The translations under genes were made by a program, and so were the position numbers. A stretch of DNA of 64,000 nt from CBDCME01 sp965218865. GTDB taxonomy: Bacteria > Pseudomonadota > Alphaproteobacteria > JAAXGF01. Below, in pieces: positions 45,959 through 54,876 of this stretch. The stretch is from positions 4,006 through 68,005 of the forward strand of contig CBDCME010000005.1 of assembly GCA_965218865.1 (NCBI GenBank), written 5' to 3'. Below the pieces are notes generated by a model. It made no database searches. It worked only from the letters and a program-made list of their open reading frames with translations, and was not told the DNA's origin. Position 1 is the first letter of the stretch; each line of letters opens with the position of its first letter.

Positions 45959-46522
45959 CCCCGGCGCGCCACGCCCAGATTTGCCGCCGCGGCGCTGCCC
46001 GCCCCAGTACGCATCATCGAGCTGCACCCAGCCGCCCAAAGGGCGCGTGTCATCGCGCTCCTTCATCACCTGCATCAGCTTGTGCTTGACCTTCCAGGCG
46101 GTGTTGTAGCTCACCGACAATTGCCGCGACAGCTCCAGCGCCGAAATCCCGTTCTTCGTCTGCGTCATCAGGTACATCGCCAGGAACCAGGTGCGAAGCG
46201 GCAGCTTCGTGTTGGCCAGGATCGTGCCCGCGGTCAGCGAGTCCTGGTGCCGGCACCTGCGGCACTGATACAGCGCCCGGCTTTGATGGCGCCAGTGCCC
46301 GGTGTGCTCGCATCGGGGGCAAACGAACCCGTTCGGCCAACGCCAACGAAACAGCGCCTGTGTGCACTTCTCCTCGCTCCCGTACTCGTCCATGAACTGC
46401 GTCAGGCTGTAGCCCTTCTGAAACTGAACCCGATTGCGTGCCATCGCCGGCTCCCGATCTTTAAACTACTTGGAACTATACGGGCCGACTGGCTCACTGG
46501 ATGAGCTTGGTACGTAATCAGG
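45959..46522 (-). mobile_element. IS1595-family element, 5' fragment
   Basis: The outer end CCTGATTACGTACC (reading inward from 46522) matches IS1595 ends. The transposase starts at ATG 46444 (MARNRVQFQKG) with zinc ribbon CPRC / CRRC and reads to GRGAPG (about residue 162), where it joins phage sequence exactly; the catalytic second half and the right end are missing. Distinct in sequence from the IS1595 elements at 9353 and 53316. Confidence 0.75.
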
Positions 46523-46807
46523 AGGTGTTTTCGACGAGTCCTGACAATTGGACGTCGGATGGCCGGTGTCGTTCACGGAATTGGGTGGATTGTTGAGATC
46601 TGGTGGGTCCAGCCGATCGCGCTCGACGAATTCGCGGTGGCCGACTGACCTTCGTGACGGTCCGGCGAGCGAAATGTGGCGGTCGGACGAGGGGTGCTGG
46701 TAAGGCGTGGTGAAGGCCGGTGGTAACCGTTCGGGTCCCGGGGGATCGTAGACCTCCACGGATTTTCTGACTGGTAACTATTCCGCGCATGCGCTACCGT
46801 CTCGCGC

Positions 46808-48973
46808 ATGGCGGTTCTCGACGCGGATTTCGGCACCGACCTGACGCCGTCCGAGGGCGGCGACACCCTGTGGTCGCTTCCCATCGTGGCGCCGGCGTGC
46901 GAGCCGCTCGATTGGGCGTCTCTGCTTGAAGAGGCAGAGGCGCGCATCGAGGAGGAACGGGGTCGCGCGCGAGTGGCGGAGTTGCGCCGCGAGGAACTGC
47001 GCCGGTCGGAGAGGGACGCCCGAGCGCTCGCGAACTCGCTGACGAGGCGGCTCGGCACCTGCCGGTTCAAGCTCAAGGCAGCCGCACCGAAGACCGCGTC
47101 GCGGGCTGTGAAGACGTTGGAACGCAGGGTCGAGTCCCAGGACGCCGAGATCTCCGATCTTCGCATCACGTTGCGCAGGTCTCACGAGCACCAGGAGCAG
47201 GTCGAGGCGCGCCACCAGGACGAGATCAACTGGCTGAAGCAGGATATCGACCGAGAGCGCTCGCGGATCGCGAAGGTGTACCGCAAGGGCGAGCGCGTGG
47301 CCGAGTCGCTGCGCAAGCAATTCGACCGGCGGCTCGCGGCGGCCCAGCGTTTGGTGGAGGCCCGGGAGGGCACGATCGCGTGGCTGCGCGAGCGCAACGA
47401 CCGGCTGCGTGCGGCGGTCGTGCGGGCAACCGAGCTGATCGCGTCGCTGCGGAAGAAAAATGCCGAGCTGCGCGCCGAGGTGCGGGATCTGAAGGGCGAG
47501 AACGCGGCGCTGGCCTTGCGTGTCGAGAAGCTGGAACTCGACCTCGACAAGCTGCGTTCGACCCGGAGCGTCTTGTCCAAGGCACTCTACGGCAGCAGGA
47601 GCGAGCGGCAGAAGAAGCCGGGCACCGGGCGCAAGCGCGGCCAGCAGCGCGGCACCGCCGGACACGGGCGCACCCAACGCCCCGGGCTCGGACAGAAGAA
47701 GGAAACACGCGATCCGCCGGAGGATGCGCGCGTGTGTCCGCGCTGCGGCAAGCCCTATGCCGCCAACGGCGAGCGCTGCACCACTCTCTTCGAGATCGAC
47801 ATCGAGGCTTACGAGAACACCATCGTCCGGCCGCGCTACCGCCGCGGTTGCGACTGCGCGTCCTCGCCGCGCGAGGTGACCGCGCCTGCGGTGACGCGGC
47901 TGTTCGAGACCACGCCCTACGGGATCAGCGTCTGGACGTGCATGCTCTACGAACGGTTCGTCTGCTGCCGTCCCCTGCATCGGGTCGTGGCCTGGCTCGG
48001 CGACATGGGGCTGGCGATCTCGCCGGGGACGCTGGCCGACAGCACCAAGCGCTTCGTGCCGCTGTTCGAGCCGCTGGCCAAGTCGATCCTCGCGCACCAG
48101 AACGAGGCGGCGCTGCGCCATGCCGACGAAACATCCTGGCGCGTTCAGGCGTATCGCGAGAAGGGGCGCTCGAGCCGGGCCTGGCTGTGGACCTCTGTGA
48201 GCCCGGACGCGGTCTACTTCCACATCGATCCCTCGCGCAGCGCCGAGGTCGCGACGAAGCTGTTCGGCTCGACACAGGGCACCGTGGTCCTGGTCTGCGA
48301 CCGGTTCAGCGCCTACAAGAAACTGGCCCGCGAGCTCGCCGGCAGGGTGATCCTGCAATGGTGCTGGGTGCATCAAAGGCGCTCGTTCATCGACCGCGCG
48401 GCGGGGCGTGTGCGGCTCAGGCGCTGGTGCCAGAGATGGATCGAGCGAATCGCGGAGATCTACCGCCTGAACGATGCGCGGCTGGAGCATTACGACCCCG
48501 CTCACCCTCTCGAACGCCAGACGCCGGCGTTCGATGCGGCGCACGCCAAGCTGAAGAAGGCGGTCGACGAGCTGTTCGCAGCCGCCGAAGCGGAACTGGC
48601 CGGACTGACGGACAGGGCGCGCAGGGCCAAGCCGCTGCGATCGCTCGTCAAACACCGCGAGGGATTATGCGTCTTCGTCGACAAGCCGTTCGTGCCCATG
48701 GACAACAACCGCGGCGAGCTCGCCCTGCGCGGGGCTGTCATCGGGCGGCGATTGAGCTTCGGCTCCGACAGCGAGAAGGGCGCCGACTTCACCGCGACCA
48801 TGTACTCCGTGGCCGGCACGCTGGCGATCAACGGCATCGACGTCCGGCGCTGGCTCAAGGAATGGCTGACCGCGTGCGCGGAGAACGGCGGCAAGCCGCC
48901 GGACGACCTCTCGCCCTGGCTGCCGTGGTCGATGAGCGAGGAGCGCCGGCGCGAACTCACGGCGTCGGGATGA
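46808..48973 (+). CDS. IS66-family transposase with long coiled-coil N-terminus
   Basis: 721 residues. About 40-265 is a long heptad-rich coiled coil (usual IS66 TnpC proteins have only a short leucine-zipper part). Zinc finger CPRCGKPY at about 313. Catalytic region: HADETSW, VCDRFSAYK and the conserved DNNRGELALRG carrying the glutamate. Ends TGA 48971-48973, overlapping the start of the DUF4338 gene. Confidence 0.88.
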   Translation: MAVLDADFGTDLTPSEGGDTLWSLPIVAPACEPLDWASLLEEAEARIEEERGRARVAELRREELRRSERDARALANSLTRRLGTCRFKLKAAAPKTASRAVKTLERRVESQDAEISDLRITLRRSHEHQEQVEARHQDEINWLKQDIDRERSRIAKVYRKGERVAESLRKQFDRRLAAAQRLVEAREGTIAWLRERNDRLRAAVVRATELIASLRKKNAELRAEVRDLKGENAALALRVEKLELDLDKLRSTRSVLSKALYGSRSERQKKPGTGRKRGQQRGTAGHGRTQRPGLGQKKETRDPPEDARVCPRCGKPYAANGERCTTLFEIDIEAYENTIVRPRYRRGCDCASSPREVTAPAVTRLFETTPYGISVWTCMLYERFVCCRPLHRVVAWLGDMGLAISPGTLADSTKRFVPLFEPLAKSILAHQNEAALRHADETSWRVQAYREKGRSSRAWLWTSVSPDAVYFHIDPSRSAEVATKLFGSTQGTVVLVCDRFSAYKKLARELAGRVILQWCWVHQRRSFIDRAAGRVRLRRWCQRWIERIAEIYRLNDARLEHYDPAHPLERQTPAFDAAHAKLKKAVDELFAAAEAELAGLTDRARRAKPLRSLVKHREGLCVFVDKPFVPMDNNRGELALRGAVIGRRLSFGSDSEKGADFTATMYSVAGTLAINGIDVRRWLKEWLTACAENGGKPPDDLSPWLPWSMSEERRRELTASG

Positions 48974-49851
48974 CCGGCGCGGTCGAGTGCCGCTACTACG
49001 GCCGAGACTTCACCGCCGAGGAAATGGCGCTTCTGCGGGCGCTCGTCGCCGGTCCCGCGCAGCTCAGCCGCCGGGCCCTGTCGATCGAGTTCTGCCGGCG
49101 CATCGGCTGGCTCAAGCCCGACGGCGGCCTCAAGGACATGATGGCCCGCGTCACCATGCTCGCCATGCACCGCGACGGCCTCATCGAGCTGCCGCCGCCC
49201 AGGTGGCAACGGGGCCGGCCCAAGCCCATCGCCTTCGGACCCGACACCGAGCCGCCGCTGTTCCCCGCGCCCACGACCCTCGACGAGGTCCGCCCGCTCG
49301 ACTTCCGCGCCGTCGTGCACAGCACCCGGGAAAGCAGGCTCTGGAACGAGTTCGTCGCCCGCTACCACTACCTCGGATACAAGACCCTGGTCGGCGCCCA
49401 GATGCGCTACGCCGTTCACGACCGCAACGGCTGGCCCATCGCCATGCTCGGCTTCTCCACCGCAGCCTGGAAGCTCGCCCCGCGCGACAACTTCATCGGA
49501 TGGACGCCCGAGAAGCGTGAGAAGAACCTCCCGCTCGTGATCGACAATCCGAGGTTCCTGATCTTGCCCTGGATCGAGATCCCCAACCTCGGCTCGCACA
49601 TCCTCGCCATCGTGCGCCGGCGCCTGCCCACCGACTGGACCGAGCGCTACGGCACCACCCCGGTGCTGATCGAAACCTTCGTCGAGATCCCGCGATACAC
49701 CGGTGCCGTCTACCGGGCGTCGGGCTGGACCCGCATCGGGACCACCCAGGGCCGCGGACGCTACGACAGGCACACGACACGAGCCCAGCCGAAAAAGGAC
49801 ATCTGGCTGCGCTCCCTCCGAAAAGATTGGCGGCGTACCCTCAATCGGTAG
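48970..49851 (+). CDS. DUF4338 (DruA-like) protein encoded within the IS66-type element
   Basis: 293 residues. Its ATG overlaps the transposase stop (ATGA), so translation is coupled. N-terminal winged-helix-like part (ALSIEFCRRIGWLKPDGGLKDM), then the DUF4338 core: RYHYLGYKTLVGAQMRY, WKLAPRDNFIGW, DNPRFLILPW, NLGSHILA, DWTERYGTTPVLIETFVE and GAVYRASGWTRIG. It is the free-standing form of the domain fused to the transposases at 22846 and 38153. Full catalytic role unknown; DruA from Druantia is a phage-defence component in other bacteria. Confidence 0.85.
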   Translation: MTGAVECRYYGRDFTAEEMALLRALVAGPAQLSRRALSIEFCRRIGWLKPDGGLKDMMARVTMLAMHRDGLIELPPPRWQRGRPKPIAFGPDTEPPLFPAPTTLDEVRPLDFRAVVHSTRESRLWNEFVARYHYLGYKTLVGAQMRYAVHDRNGWPIAMLGFSTAAWKLAPRDNFIGWTPEKREKNLPLVIDNPRFLILPWIEIPNLGSHILAIVRRRLPTDWTERYGTTPVLIETFVEIPRYTGAVYRASGWTRIGTTQGRGRYDRHTTRAQPKKDIWLRSLRKDWRRTLNR

Positions 49852-49917
49852 AATCACACTCGGGTGCGGCCGAGTGCGGGTAAGCATCTCCTCATCCCCC
49901 GGAACCCGAACGGTTAC

Positions 49918-50127
49918 ATCCCATCGTAGATGGCCGCCATCGACAAAAGCCGTCGCGTCTGGTTCCCATCATCGCTCCGTGCCGCAAGAACACGGACTCT
50001 TTCAGCATCAAAGTCGTTTCGCAAAGGAATCGTTGGCATTGAACACACTCCCTTGTTGCCAACAACCTTGAATCACACAAAACCTAGCGTGTAAACCTTT
50101 GCGCGAGTCAAACTCTAGGGCGGTTGG
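49918..50127 (-). mobile_element. IS630-family element, 5' remnant (210 bp)
   Basis: The first 210 bases of the IS630 element (reverse orientation), cut at the boundary with the IS66-type element. It keeps one end (GGGCGGTTGG) and a TA flank (50128-50129). Confidence 0.85.
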
Positions 50128-50130
50128 TAT

Positions 50131-51220
50131 AATATGACACCTGACGATCAGGCGGCGTATTTGACGGGGTGGGGGCGGAAGTAACCGCGCACTCGATCCG
50201 ATGAACGCTGAATTGCGCGCAAGACGGCGCGGGTATTCTTGTCCAGTTCGTCCTTGGTGCCGGGCTGCGGCTTTTGGCGCAACTTCTGCTTGACATCGTT
50301 GTTCAAGTATTCGTCCGGGTTGCACTCGGGGGCCGGGAGGTAGAACAGCTCGATCTCGTGGCGATGGCTCAGAGTCCAGGCCTTGACCCACTTGGCGTGG
50401 TGCACCTTCAGGTTATCTATGATCAGGAACACCTTCTGCTTTGCGTCCTTGATCAGCCGCCGCAGGAAGATGATGAAGCGATCGACGTTAAGCGCCCCAT
50501 CATACAGCATGAAGCGCATCAGGGCGCGGTTGGAGACGGCCGAAATCATGCTCTTGGAGATCTTCTTGGCGGTCCGGCCAACCACCGGCGTCTGGCCTCT
50601 TGGGGCATAACTGCGGCCGATCTGGTCTTGGTTGGAGATGCCGGTCTCGTCGCCCCAGTAGACGACGGCTCTCTCTCGCTTGGCGCGCCCGGCGATCGCC
50701 GGGTAGTCGCGCTCCAACCAGGCGGCCACGGCGGCGGGCGAGCGTTGTTTGGCGCGCGCCAGCGGCTTTTGCGGGGTCATGCCCCAGCGCTTCAGGTAGA
50801 GCTGGACGGTCGACAGGCCAAGGCGCTTGCCCAACCGGCGCTCGATCAACTCGCGCACCGCACGGGACGTCCACAATGCAAACGGCAGTTTGAGCTGATC
50901 GGGCGTCTTGTCGGCGATCCAGCGGCGGACTTGCCGGCCCTCCTCGGTGGTCAGCGCCCCCTTGCCCTTGCGTCCGGAAACCCGACGACCATCCAGGAGG
51001 CCGTCCTCGCCCCGTTCGCGATACCGCTTGAGCCAGATGTTGACCGTCTGCCGCTGCACGCCAACAACCCTGGCCGCCTCGGCCCGGCTCGATCCACCCT
51101 GCTCGACAAGCACGATCGCCCGACGCCGGAGTTCCTCCTGCGCCGCCCGACCAATGCCACGAAAGTCACGCGCTTCCATGCACCATGTATAGCACAGTCC
51201 GATCAATATGTCAGGTATTA
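50131..51220 (-). mobile_element. second, unrelated IS630-family element
   Basis: Approximate bounds from partly matching ends: ACCTGACGATCAGG on the left and the complement of CCTGACATATTGATC on the right, both near TA dinucleotides. Abuts the IS630 remnant. Confidence 0.6.
50148..51179 (-). CDS. IS630-family transposase (single frame)
   Basis: 343 residues from ATG 51179. Helix-turn-helix (SRAEAARVVGVQRQTVNIWL), winged part (LSTVQLYLKRWGM), and DDE domain with WGDETGIS, LIIDNLKVHHA and the third acidic residue in APECNPDEYLNND. Unlike the A8 copies it is one uninterrupted frame and belongs to a different IS630 branch. Confidence 0.88.
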   Translation of the reverse strand: MEARDFRGIGRAAQEELRRRAIVLVEQGGSSRAEAARVVGVQRQTVNIWLKRYRERGEDGLLDGRRVSGRKGKGALTTEEGRQVRRWIADKTPDQLKLPFALWTSRAVRELIERRLGKRLGLSTVQLYLKRWGMTPQKPLARAKQRSPAAVAAWLERDYPAIAGRAKRERAVVYWGDETGISNQDQIGRSYAPRGQTPVVGRTAKKISKSMISAVSNRALMRFMLYDGALNVDRFIIFLRRLIKDAKQKVFLIIDNLKVHHAKWVKAWTLSHRHEIELFYLPAPECNPDEYLNNDVKQKLRQKPQPGTKDELDKNTRAVLRAIQRSSDRVRGYFRPHPVKYAA

Positions 51221-51636
51221 TTTTGTGATATTAGTAGCTAGCACTTTCACGAGCTTCAGGTCTGCCCAACCAACCCATAAATCTTCGGACATTTCTGTCC
51301 TGGACTGGCACCGCGGCTAGCTCTTTCACGCATATGCACGTCACCGTCCGTGCTGCCAACGCCATAAATCTCTTAAAGAAGGCACCCCCGAGCGCCCGTT
51401 TCGGCTCGTAAACACGCATAGTTGCTGCCTAATCGGCACGAGATTGGGCGCCCGAGGATACCAACTCGTGGGAAGTGGGCTGATTCAACCCCCGATATCG
51501 AACGGCTACTGTTCACGAGCCGATCCGCCCTTGCCCTCGGGGAGCGGGGCACCCGCTCTGCCGGGAACAGGAGGCTGCGCCCCCGGCAGTTCCGCCGGCA
51601 TGATGCTGCCAAAGCGTTCAGCACCGGCGAGCGAAA
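51221..51636. other. region downstream of the phage-type operon, nothing recognised
   Basis: Open frames at 51231-51419 and 51373-51624 (minus) have no recognisable motif or ribosome site. A GC-rich inverted stretch near 51540-51600 could be a terminator of the operon, but I cannot define it. Confidence 0.3.
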
Positions 51637-51789
51637 TCATTCATTAACGATACCCGTCCCTTCGCATCTTTCACATTCGATGGTTTCGCGGTCAATTTGA
51701 TACCTAAACCAGCCCTTCCCAGCACAGAAGACGCACCATGATTTTCTATGGTCCCTTAGTTGCTGGTCAAGGTCGTAAGGGTCACTCAT
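51637..51789 (-). CDS. 50-residue zinc-finger protein (DnaJ-like Cys motif)
   Basis: Starts at ATG 51789 with a four-base overlap (ATGA) with the upstream gene and ends at TGA 51637-51639. Two CXXC knuckles, CVFCAGKGW and CERCEGTG, resemble the central zinc-binding repeats of DnaJ. Last visible gene of the phage-type string. Confidence 0.7.
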   Translation of the reverse strand: MSDPYDLDQQLRDHRKSWCVFCAGKGWFRYQIDRETIECERCEGTGIVNE

Positions 51790-52118
51790 TTGTCTTTCTC
51801 CCAAGCCGCCATGATGTCGACCTTCACCACTTTATATCCGGCATCTACCACAAGCTTTAAAGCTCCCCGGCAGCTCCGCAGAATATCCTCCGGCGCTCTG
51901 TTCTGCATTCTCGGGCCACCCCTGGTGACCATTGTTACAGCCAGAACCTCTGCCGCCGTTATGTCCACTTCCTTTCCCACCACGAGGCCGGCGGCTATGA
52001 TGGCGGCACAGATGGCTGGAGGAACTTCACTCGGCGGAACCTCGTCCCACCCATATTTAGTGCGTAATTCTTGATAACCCTGGGCAATCGCCTGGACCAG
52101 TTCGGGATTGGCGATCAT
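51786..52118 (-). CDS. phage-type hypothetical protein
   Basis: 110 residues, no recognised domain; N-terminal MIANPELVQAIAQGYQ, mixed alpha/beta. Four-base overlaps at both ends place it in the operon. Confidence 0.65.
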   Translation of the reverse strand: MIANPELVQAIAQGYQELRTKYGWDEVPPSEVPPAICAAIIAAGLVVGKEVDITAAEVLAVTMVTRGGPRMQNRAPEDILRSCRGALKLVVDAGYKVVKVDIMAAWEKDK

Positions 52119-52417
52119 GGCATGAACTCCGCCGCACAGCCTTTACAGTACCAAGTCTGGTAGTAGGGCTTCCCGAGAGCGGGGGTCCAGTCCTGCCAGA
52201 TCAGCTCGGCGACCAGAGGCCCCATTCCTACAGTCAGGAAATTATGCGGCTTCCCGCACAGGTCACAGGTCACGTCTACCCGGAACATTATTTGGTTGTG
52301 CGGAGATATTTCAAGAGTCACCGCGATGTCTCCACTTTCGTCCCCTTCTCCTCTTTGGAAACTGACCCAACCAGATCGAGAACGGCCTTCTTCTGCCTTC
52401 TTGTCTTGCCCCGCCAC
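52115..52417 (-). CDS. phage-type zinc-ribbon-like protein
   Basis: 100 residues with CDLCGKPH and CKGC near the C-terminus, a possible four-cysteine zinc site. Overlaps the next gene by four bases. Function unknown. Confidence 0.6.
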   Translation of the reverse strand: MAGQDKKAEEGRSRSGWVSFQRGEGDESGDIAVTLEISPHNQIMFRVDVTCDLCGKPHNFLTVGMGPLVAELIWQDWTPALGKPYYQTWYCKGCAAEFMP

Positions 52418-52422
52418 ATTCC

Positions 52423-52626
52423 CTAGACGTTCTGTTTAAGGGCACGTTCAGACGCTCCCTCCTCAGCCATACAAAGTCTTGATCCATCACATCCACAGTT
52501 CAGGAAAGAGCAGTATTGGCATAAGCGGACCTCGGTATTCCCGTACTGGTCTACCTCAAGACCACAATCCGGGCATGTTTCGCCGGTGTAGTCTAGATGA
52601 AGGTCACATTGGGATACTTCACCCAT
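52423..52626 (-). CDS. small Cys-rich zinc-ribbon protein
   Basis: 67 residues with CPDCG, CQYC and CGC motifs. Starts eight bases inside the end of the preceding gene. Function unknown. Confidence 0.6.
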   Translation of the reverse strand: MGEVSQCDLHLDYTGETCPDCGLEVDQYGNTEVRLCQYCSFLNCGCDGSRLCMAEEGASERALKQNV

Positions 52627-53041
52627 CCTCCGTCTCCTTTGTGAATGCGGCGAGCATGGCTTTGTAAATCCATAGGGCTGCTCTTATTCGGCGTGTCTCA
52701 AAACGTCTTTCAAAGAATTCGTCCGCCCCCTCTTTTAGTTGGGCATCCGTCGGCTCTTTCGGCACCAGCACGTGGGTCCCTATCCCCACTTTTGCTTCCA
52801 TCCTTTTTATAAGTTTCCCGCCATCACGGATTTGCTGGATGGTTTCGTCGTCGTATAGGGCTGCAATATCCTTCATTTCTTGGAGGGCGGACTTGGGGAC
52901 GATGGCGTAGCCGGCGGTTTCGAGGGCAAATGCGACGTTTCCAAGCATTCCCAATGCCCTTGTGCGCCCGAACACTATTGGCTCCAACAAATCGACAACA
53001 GCCTCGACCAACCTCGGGTCATCCGGCGGGGTGTGGGTCAT
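52619..53041 (-). CDS. phage-type hypothetical protein
   Basis: 140 residues, no recognised domain; helical, with alternating charged segments (ALQEMKDIAALYDD, GGKLIKRMEAKVG). ATG 53041 overlaps the upstream stop by four bases. Begins MTHTPPDD, like its upstream neighbour's MTHTTPNA. Confidence 0.6.
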   Translation of the reverse strand: MTHTPPDDPRLVEAVVDLLEPIVFGRTRALGMLGNVAFALETAGYAIVPKSALQEMKDIAALYDDETIQQIRDGGKLIKRMEAKVGIGTHVLVPKEPTDAQLKEGADEFFERRFETRRIRAALWIYKAMLAAFTKETEDG

Positions 53042-53286
53042 TTCGGCAGCCTCATCAATCGCAGCATTTCGTCAGACCACGCGATTATCGTGTCCCCCAC
53101 TTCCCATTCCTCTTCTTCGGCTCTCTCCGTTGCACAATCCGCGTCGGTCGCCGGCCGTTCAATCGCGAATCCGTGGCGCAAGAGCAAGTCTTGAAAGTGG
53201 CCTCCCTCGATATCGCTCAGGCTTCCGTCCCAGTCGTTTAAAAGGTCACGGAGGAAATGTTCGGCATTAGGCGTGGTATGGGTCAT
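53038..53286 (-). CDS. small acidic phage-type protein
   Basis: 82 residues, rich in Glu/Asp (ATERAEEEEWEVGD). ATG 53286 overlaps the stop codon of the interrupted gene (ATGA at 53283-53286). Function unknown. Confidence 0.6.
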   Translation of the reverse strand: MTHTTPNAEHFLRDLLNDWDGSLSDIEGGHFQDLLLRHGFAIERPATDADCATERAEEEEWEVGDTIIAWSDEMLRLMRLPK

Positions 53287-53315
53287 TCATCCTTCCCCAG
53301 CACATCAATTCGGAA

Positions 53316-54344
53316 GGCTCAATTCGTGAATCGTAGGCATCGTGATAGAATCTTTCCGGATTCGCCTAGGAGGTCAGACAGATGGATCACGAGCGGTTTC
53401 GGGATTGGTTCTCGCGTGTTGATGAGTTGACGGCGGCGTAGCGCATGGAGGTCGCGGCGGTGCTGTTGGACCCGCCGGAGGGCGCGGCCTCGCTGGCGGC
53501 GATCGAGCTGGGCGTGGATGACGAGCGGCGCTGTCCGCATTGCGGCGCCGGCGGTGCGGTGTCGCGGGGCAAGGCGCGCGGTCTTCGCCGTTTCCGGTGC
53601 AAGGACTGCCGGAAGACGTTCGGTGCGCTGACCGGCACAGCGCTGTCGGGTCTGCACCATAAGGAGCGCTGGCTTGCCTTTGGCGCCTCGCTTGCCGAAG
53701 GCGAGACGATCAAAGAGGCTGTAGAGCGCTGCGGGATTGCGCCGAGCACGGCGCATCGCTGGCGACACCGCTTTCTGGCGGCGGTGCGCCAGGCGCCGGA
53801 TCGGCTTGCCGGGATCGTCGAGGCTGACGAGACCTTCGTTCTGGAGAGCCGCAAGGGGGAGCGGAAGCTGGACCGCAAGCCGCGCCGGCGCGGCGGCAAG
53901 GCCCGCAAACGCGGCCTCTCGCGCGAGCAGGTGCCGATCCTGGTCGCCGCCGACCGTGCGGGCGAGACCCTCAGCCATACCCTGCCCGCGTTGAACGCAG
54001 ACGACGTGAAGGAGGTGCTGGAGCCGGTCGTCGCGCCGGATGCGCTGCTCGTCTCCGACGCCAACCGCTGCTATCCGTCCGTCGCGGCGGCACTCGACAT
54101 CCCTCACGAGAGCATCAACGCTTCTGCTGGCGAGCGGGTCCGGGGCGCGCTGCACATCCAGACGGTCAATAGCCGCCACAGCCAGATCAAGGGCTTCCTG
54201 CGCGGCCTCCGCGGAATCGCCACCAAGTATCTGGACAGCTATCTGAGGTGGTTCCATCTCATCGAACTCGGCGATCAGCCATCGCCCAGAGCCTGCCTTG
54301 AGGCGGCGATGGGCAAACCGCGCCTACGTTTTGCGAATTGAGCC
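53316..54344 (+). mobile_element. IS1595-family element with perfect 8-bp target duplication
   Basis: Inverted ends GGCTCAATTCG / CGAATTGAGCC; ATTCGGAA flanks both sides (53308-53315 and 54345-54352). 1029 bp. Confidence 0.9.
53445..54341 (+). CDS. IS1595-family transposase
   Basis: 298 residues as annotated from ATG 53445. Zinc ribbon (CPHCGAGG, CKDCRKTF), a helix-turn-helix (AVERCGIAPSTAHRW), and an ISXO2-like catalytic domain with VEADETFV, VSDANRCY and a conserved SRHSQIKGFLR. The stop lies inside the right terminal repeat, as is common in this family. Looks intact. Confidence 0.88.
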   Translation: MEVAAVLLDPPEGAASLAAIELGVDDERRCPHCGAGGAVSRGKARGLRRFRCKDCRKTFGALTGTALSGLHHKERWLAFGASLAEGETIKEAVERCGIAPSTAHRWRHRFLAAVRQAPDRLAGIVEADETFVLESRKGERKLDRKPRRRGGKARKRGLSREQVPILVAADRAGETLSHTLPALNADDVKEVLEPVVAPDALLVSDANRCYPSVAAALDIPHESINASAGERVRGALHIQTVNSRHSQIKGFLRGLRGIATKYLDSYLRWFHLIELGDQPSPRACLEAAMGKPRLRFAN

Positions 54345-54534
54345 ATTCGGAAACCCAACGCCTTGGCTCTATCGGCGTGGATCACCAGGCCTCGGTTGTT
54401 CACAAACTCGGCGATGATTTGACGATCCGAAAGCGCCTCCCCAATGATGACGTGAACCCCACTGGAAACATCCTTGAGTTCTGGATGCAAAGACGTGTCG
54501 GTCATAATCGCGTCTCTTGTTTTGAACTTAATCA

Positions 54535-54876
54535 TCACCCCACCTTCCTTTCCGCGCTCGTGTTGCGGTCTCGCTCTGCGAGGTCGTTCATCCGTCCCTC
54601 GTTTTCGCGCTCTTCCTCGGCCTCTGCCTGCTGACGTTCTTCCTCTTCCTGCCAGTAGCGCTCTTCTTCGAGTCGGCGCTCGCGAGCATGCCTGGCGGTT
54701 TTTTCTTCCTCCTGCAGTTGCCGTTGGTGCGACATTTCGTCTTCATATTCTCGCGAGGCCTCGGGACACTCGCGCATTTGGTCGGGGGCATAGGATCGAT
54801 ACCCATCCCACTCGAAATCCATTTGCGCTTGGTAGCGGGCGTCGCTTCTGGTGGGGCAATCGCATCGATGACTCAT
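54535..54876 (-). CDS. phage-type coiled-coil protein
   Basis: 113 residues; residues about 45-105 are almost purely Glu/Arg/Gln (EEEKTARHARERRLEEERY), a long single helix. CDCP near the N-terminus. Four-base overlaps with both neighbours. Function unknown. Confidence 0.6.
   Translation of the reverse strand: MSHRCDCPTRSDARYQAQMDFEWDGYRSYAPDQMRECPEASREYEDEMSHQRQLQEEEKTARHARERRLEEERYWQEEEERQQAEAEEERENEGRMNDLAERDRNTSAERKVG

Larger units (their letters stand above)
46723..49917 (+). mobile_element. IS66-type element with companion DUF4338 gene, about 3.2 kb
   Basis: Inverted ends GTAACCGTTCGGGTCCCGGG (46723) and its near-complement up to 49917. It carries a single long transposase gene (no TnpA/TnpB-like small genes, as in the ISBst12-like branch) plus an overlapping DUF4338 gene. 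No 8-bp duplication is seen: the right flank is a cut IS630 copy, the left flank is unrelated, so a deletion followed insertion. Confidence 0.75.
53283..54538 (-). pseudogene. phage-type small gene interrupted by an IS1595-family element
   Basis: 5' part 54538-54345 (MMIKFKTRDAI to KALGFR), 3' part 53315-53283 (RIDVLGKDE and stop). Removing the element and one copy of the 8-bp duplication rejoins the two in frame into a 72-residue protein of unknown function whose start overlaps the upstream gene by four bases and whose stop overlaps the downstream start. Confidence 0.75.

Noticed and set aside
47380..48969. Long third-frame reading across the IS66-type transposase, continuous with the DUF4338 gene
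   Set aside because: Only the part from ATG 48970 has family motifs; the upstream part is a frame shadow of the transposase (Arg/Ala-rich, no motif).
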